64,000 nucleotides of DNA from Brachypterus glaber (lineage: Eukaryota > Arthropoda > Insecta > Coleoptera > Kateretidae): the NCBI GenBank assembly GCA_958510825.1, contig OY294052.1, positions 9,073,816 through 9,137,815 on the forward strand, in the 5' to 3' direction. The position numbers and the translations under genes were made by a program. This document shows, in pieces, positions 60,143 to 64,000 of this stretch; positions within the stretch are counted from its first letter, which is position 1; every line of letters starts with the position of its first letter. The notes beneath the pieces were generated by a model. The model was not told where the DNA came from, made no database searches, and saw only the letters and a list, made by a program, of their open reading frames with translations.

Positions 60143-61551
60143 ACACAGTGCGACCCTGCAATTTTATAGTTTTAAGAGATGTGCACCAAAAGTTTTTTTT
60201 AGATTAATAAAATAGGTTTATTGGTTATTAAAAATCACTATGTTTAAGAATCGCAACAGATCCTTTTCATAATTTAGGGCCTATTTTAATATTTTTTTTT
60301 ATTTTCATTTTTTTAAACTCTTTTAAACGTATTATCTCGCCTAATAAACTTATTTTAAAAAAAAATACGCTAGTGAGCCCTTCAGTGAACCTTAAAAAAA
60401 GTTTAAACAATTATAAATCCTATTAAATACCATTTATTGCGCGTTAATGGCTGAATTAAATTGCAAATTAGTATTGTATTTTTCTTAAACATCTAAAAAC
60501 TAAAAACTTTTAAAAAACGTTACCTTAAAAACTAAATTAAATCCTATTAGATGAAAATTCAATAACTGCCTTTAAAAGTTGCTGACCCTTGCGTGGGTCG
60601 TTAACATTATTCATTTTGTGTTTATTCCAGACAGTAAGGAATTCTCTGTGAATAGACTCCCCAGCCTGTTCTGACCAAATTCCTAAGCCACTCTCTAAAT
60701 AGGAAACACTGTCTTTATGGTGATGCAATATGCAATTAATTTTAGGAGTTTTTGATACCCCGGAATCATTTAAAACTGCTTCCAGATGTTTGAGATCTGA
60801 TTCGAGTTGTACTTCAGTTTTTGTTGTACCGAAACATTTATCGACGATTTTGTTCATCACATTGAATGACGCAACAAATGGCATAACCAGAACTTGATTC
60901 ACATTTCCCAGTACTTCTTTTGATGTTAATTCATTGGCATGCTTTAGGAGCTTTCTACAAGCATTGCCATAGAAAATTTCTCCTTGATAGTTCTTGGCAA
61001 TTATATTTAAATTCTTGGGGCATTTAAGAGCGTTCTCTTCAAAGGTTTATTGACAATACTAAAAGACTCTTTGGCTCTTTTAATGTTCTTATCTAATGAT
61101 AAACTAAATTTATTAAAATGAATTTCCAAATCACCATAGGTTCTTAGCTCCTTGGCAGCAGATTTATACGCTCTCATTTCTTACAGAAAAATATGACAAT
61201 AAGGGCAAGGAAAAATACAATACTAATTTGCAATTTAATTCAGCCATTAACGCGCAATAAATGGTATTTAATAGAATTTATAATTGTTTAAACTTTTTTT
61301 AAGGTTCACTGAAGAGCTCACTAGCGTAATTTTTTTTAAATAAGTTTATTAGGCGAGATAATACGTTTAAAAGAGTTTAAAAAAAATGAAAATAAAAAAA
61401 AATATTAAAATAGGCTTTAAATTATCAAAAGGATCTGTTGCTATTTTTAAACATAGTGATTTTTAATAACCAATAAACCTATTTTATTAATCTAAAAATA
61501 ACTTTTGGTGCACATCTCTTAAAACTTATAAAATGCAGGGTCGCACTGTGT
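60143..61551. mobile_element. DNA-transposon-like element with about 350-bp terminal inverted repeats
   Basis: The left end starts ACACAGTGCGACCCTGCA and the right end is its inverse, TGCAGGGTCGCACTGTGT. The arms stay matched for about 350 bp, through TTTTAAGAGATGTGCACCAA, TATCTCGCCTAATAAACTTA and CCATTTATTGCGCGTTAATG. A broken minus-strand gene lies between the arms. No clear target duplication could be read. Confidence 0.9.
60537..61177 (-). pseudogene. Broken ORF inside the long-TIR element, unknown family
   Basis: From an ATG at 61177 the minus frame reads MRAYKSAAKELRTYGDLEIH and continues to about 61035, where a frameshift moves it to the frame that holds FYGNACRKLLKHANELTS, VMPFVASFNVMNKIVDKCFG, ILHHHKDSVSYLESGLGIWS and EQAGESIHREFLTVWNKHKM, ending at 60537. 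The motif GLGIWSEQAGESIHREF looks like a conserved block, and I believe similar sequences recur in invertebrate repeats, but I cannot name the family. No DDE triad can be assigned. It may be the C-terminal remnant of the element's transposase or a captured gene; position between the long inverted repeats favours the first. Confidence 0.65.
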
Positions 61552-61708
61552 ACACATCGATATAATGGTAGTAATAAAATCCCAATTCGCTTTAATCATA
61601 TAAGATTAGCTTTCTCTTTTTAATAAATTTCCATCAATAAAAATATTTACAGACACGTGTTTTTACTTTTTTTATTTTTGTTTTCTATAAAATAAAACCA
61701 AATAAAAT

Positions 61709-61835
61709 AAGGGTGTTCAAGTATTACGTAACACACGGGGGGAAGTTGGGTTTGCACCAGCGTCCATGAAGAAAAAGAGCTAGGTCTAATTGTAGAAAAA
61801 GTTATGTAACGCACCCACAGAGGGGGGCAGTTATT
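61709..61835. repeat. Diverged relative of the GGGAACGTTCAA MITE
   Basis: AGGGTGTTCAAGTATTACGT with AACACACGGGGGG at the left and GTTATGTAACGCACCC near 61800. The right terminus is degraded. Confidence 0.6.
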
Positions 61836-62239
61836 TTGTGTGAGCTCGCCTACTTTTGGCTGTAAAACAAAAAATTTTTTGTAAAAAGGCAAAATCGTCC
61901 TCGATTTAAAAATATTTTATGTTTTTTGTGTTTAAAATAAAATATTGAGGAAAGTATTTTTTTGTTATCGGTACTATTTTTAAAAATGTTAGCTATTTAA
62001 AAAATGTTCACCTATATCATTTTTAATGATATTCAATCCTTGAAGGGTATTACAAGAATAAGTATGTGAATTTTTTAGCAATAATTACGAATGTGAAACA
62101 ATGAATGGAACTATTTGTAACATATAGATAGAAAATTACTTCTTACATCAATTACACATACCGGGGGCAGTCAAAAAGTAATTGTTATACGTATTTTTAT
62201 GATTTTCATATATGATATATATGTGTATAATTATTACAC

Positions 62240-62410
62240 AAGAGGGTGAGAATTATGCGGGAAAAATTCGCTGTTTTCATGAAAATTTGCTGTCTGGAAA
62301 TAATTACGATCGGGGCATTGCCCTGCAGGGGCGATGCCCCTGGAATATTTATTTCCTTTGACAGCAAATTTGAATGAAAACTATGAATTTTTCACTATAA
62401 TTCAAATAAT
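62240..62410. mobile_element. Foldback MITE with GC-rich central hairpin
   Basis: GAATTATGCGGGAAAAATTC with AAAATTTGCTGTC (left) pairs with GACAGCAAATTTG and GAATTTTTCACTATAATTC (right). At the centre GGGGCATTGCCCTGCAGGGG is followed by CGATGCCCC, a strong secondary hairpin. Confidence 0.8.
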
Positions 62411-62459
62411 CATGTGTAATTCTGAAGATTATTTTTTAACCCTCTTTTAATTTTTATTT

Positions 62460-62900
62460 TCTCTTCACTTGTACAATTTTTTTAAATTCGGAGGTTTTAA
62501 GCGATTCTTGAATTTGGTACCCGTGTACACCCATGTAACCATGTTAACATTTAAAAGAGCAAGAAATGTGAAATCGATCCATGTGCTAACTTTTTATACA
62601 AGTGGAATAACTACCTTTTTTTTTGTTTGGCCTGCAATTTGCGTATTTAATTAAAAATTAAAATTGGTAATTATTTGACTTAGGTGGTACCAATCTTTTC
62701 AGAAAACTGTGCAGATTTCAAAAATTAAATGTATTTAGATGTCGCACTTAAAATGTGAAAGTTGGCAGCAATTCCGGTAAACCCGGAAGAACTAAAATGT
62801 TGATTTGTATGTTAAAAGTTATGGTTCCTTAAGTAAATTATAGGTACTAAATTTCAAAATTTTATCTTTACAAATACAGAAGTTAAGGAGATGTATGTTT
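62460..62900. repeat. Dispersed repeat related to 40680-41300
   Basis: CGGAGGTTTTAAGCGATTCT, GTGTACACCCATG, GAAATCGATCCATG and AAGTGGAATAACTA follow the order seen at 41055-41170. The later part matches the inverse of 40690-40900. Confidence 0.6.
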
Positions 62901-63354
62901 TTTGTGCTATTTTTTACTGAGTTTTAGTGTATGTACCTACCTAGTATTTTTTTAATTGAAATATTTATTTAGTACACAAAATAAAGAGGTGATGACACTC
63001 TTACCTCGTCGAATAAATTTAAGGGGTTAGACCGCCAAATTTTTCAATTTTAAATTTTCGTCGGCCACCCTAGTGTACAACTTGTCAAACTTGACTTGAG
63101 TTTTTAAAAGTGGACACGTCTTCCTAGTGCGAATTTGTCATCGGCTAAATTCCCCAGTTGTTAGAGGTGCGCGTATCGCCTATCTTTCTTCCTCCGAATA
63201 CTTTTTCTTACATTTCCACGTCTCATCCAAAGTTTGACCAGCTGTGCCTTAAGAAATTTGTTAATTTATAAATTTCATTAAATAATTATAATTATTAAAT
63301 TAACAAGTTACTTGTTTCATGATATACCGACATATTTCCAATTATTATATCCAC

Positions 63355-63819
63355 AGCCCGGATCGAAGCAGCCATTTACCGGAAGCATGCAAAAATTAGT
63401 ATTAAAAAAACTCTTTTTTTGAGTAAATAGGCACTTTAAACTATTATTCACCAAGCGGAATGTCATGTCGACGCTGTTAATACTCAGTGAGTCACTTGGT
63501 CATGGTCCATGACTCATGGAGAAAGATTTAAATATTTTTTTTTTATTTTGAAAATTGTTTCCCTTTTCAAGAAACAGGAATAATTAATAAAAAAAAAACA
63601 CAATATTATTGTATTAACTATCCGTTTTTTTAAAAGAGAAACTTTTAAAAAAAAATGAGTCATGGACCATGACCAAGTGACTCACTGAGTATCAACATCG
63701 TCGACGTGACATTCCGCTTGGTGAACAATAGTTTAAAGTGTCTGTTTACTTGAAAAAAGAGTTTTTGTTAAATTCTAATTTTTGTATGCCCCCGGTAAAT
63801 GGCTACTTCGATCCGGGCT
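63355..63819. mobile_element. Foldback element, CCCGGATCGAAG(C/T)AGCC ends, copy 1
   Basis: Ends AGCCCGGATCGAAGCAGCCA and TGGCTACTTCGATCCGGGCT. The arms are about 180 bp and include CCAAGCGGAATGTCA, ACTCAGTGAGTCACTTGGTC and ATGGTCCATGACTCATG. The AT-rich centre is about 100 bp. Confidence 0.9.
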
Positions 63820-63833
63820 ATAATTATAAGCAC

Positions 63834-64000
63834 GGGTCGGATCGAAGTAGCCATTACCGGGGGCATGCAAAAATTAGTATTTAAAAAAACTTTTTTTCAA
63901 GTAAATAGACACTTTAAACTATTGTTTACCAATCGGAATGTCACGTGGATGCTGTTAATACTCAGTGAGTCACTTGGTCATAATCCATGAATCATGGAGA
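63834..64000. mobile_element. Foldback element, copy 2 (cut by the window edge)
   Basis: Starts GGTCGGATCGAAGTAGCCAT and repeats the left arm of copy 1, through ACTCAGTGAGTCACTTGGTC, up to the last base. Only 14 bp separate the two copies. Confidence 0.88.

Overview
This is a strongly AT-rich eukaryotic nuclear window. Its introns are bounded by GT/AG, it is full of non-coding palindromic (foldback) elements, and it holds non-LTR retrotransposon remnants, tRNA-derived SINEs and microsatellites. The one convincing host gene is the 3' part of an insect-type neuroligin on the + strand, so the source is very probably an insect; I cannot fix the order from the sequence.

Host gene. Four exons (11017-11166, 17072-17461, 18742-19041, 19890-20059) join in one frame. 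Every internal junction is phase 1 with consensus splice sites. Together they encode 335 complete residues plus the stop: the last helix of the cholinesterase-like domain, a Pro/Thr-rich stalk, one transmembrane segment, a Tyr/Ser/Pro-rich cytoplasmic tail, and a C-terminus ending EISV. The exons for the rest of the ectodomain must lie upstream of the window or in short pieces I could not recognise; no esterase exon is visible in the first 11 kb.

Repeat landscape. 1-11 kb: a truncated R2-like (RLE-type) LINE between (AAT)n tracts, TA-flanked foldback elements, one satellite-like unit and a Jockey-like LINE 3' end. 11-20 kb: the neuroligin introns hold a 1,067-bp tandem duplication that carries a SINE in each copy, a LINE tail expanded into about 48 ATTCT units, and two copies of one MITE. 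20-33 kb: large foldback elements (about 1 to 1.5 kb) and an inverted pair of LINE RNase H fragments. 33-54 kb: no host gene found; several MITE families with two to four members each, a third SINE, a satellite of about 720 bp interrupted by a MITE with an exact TA duplication, and an internally deleted Tc1-like transposase. 54-64 kb: an array of short CC/GG-centred palindromes, an element with arrays of TTACCGCG-like motifs in opposite orientation at its two ends, a 1.4-kb element with long terminal inverted repeats and a broken ORF, and tandem foldback units at the right edge.

Most short open frames here are chance reading frames in repeats and were left out. No rRNA, free-standing tRNA gene, CRISPR array or bacterial-type operon is present. 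All family assignments come from reading motifs by eye; no database search was run.
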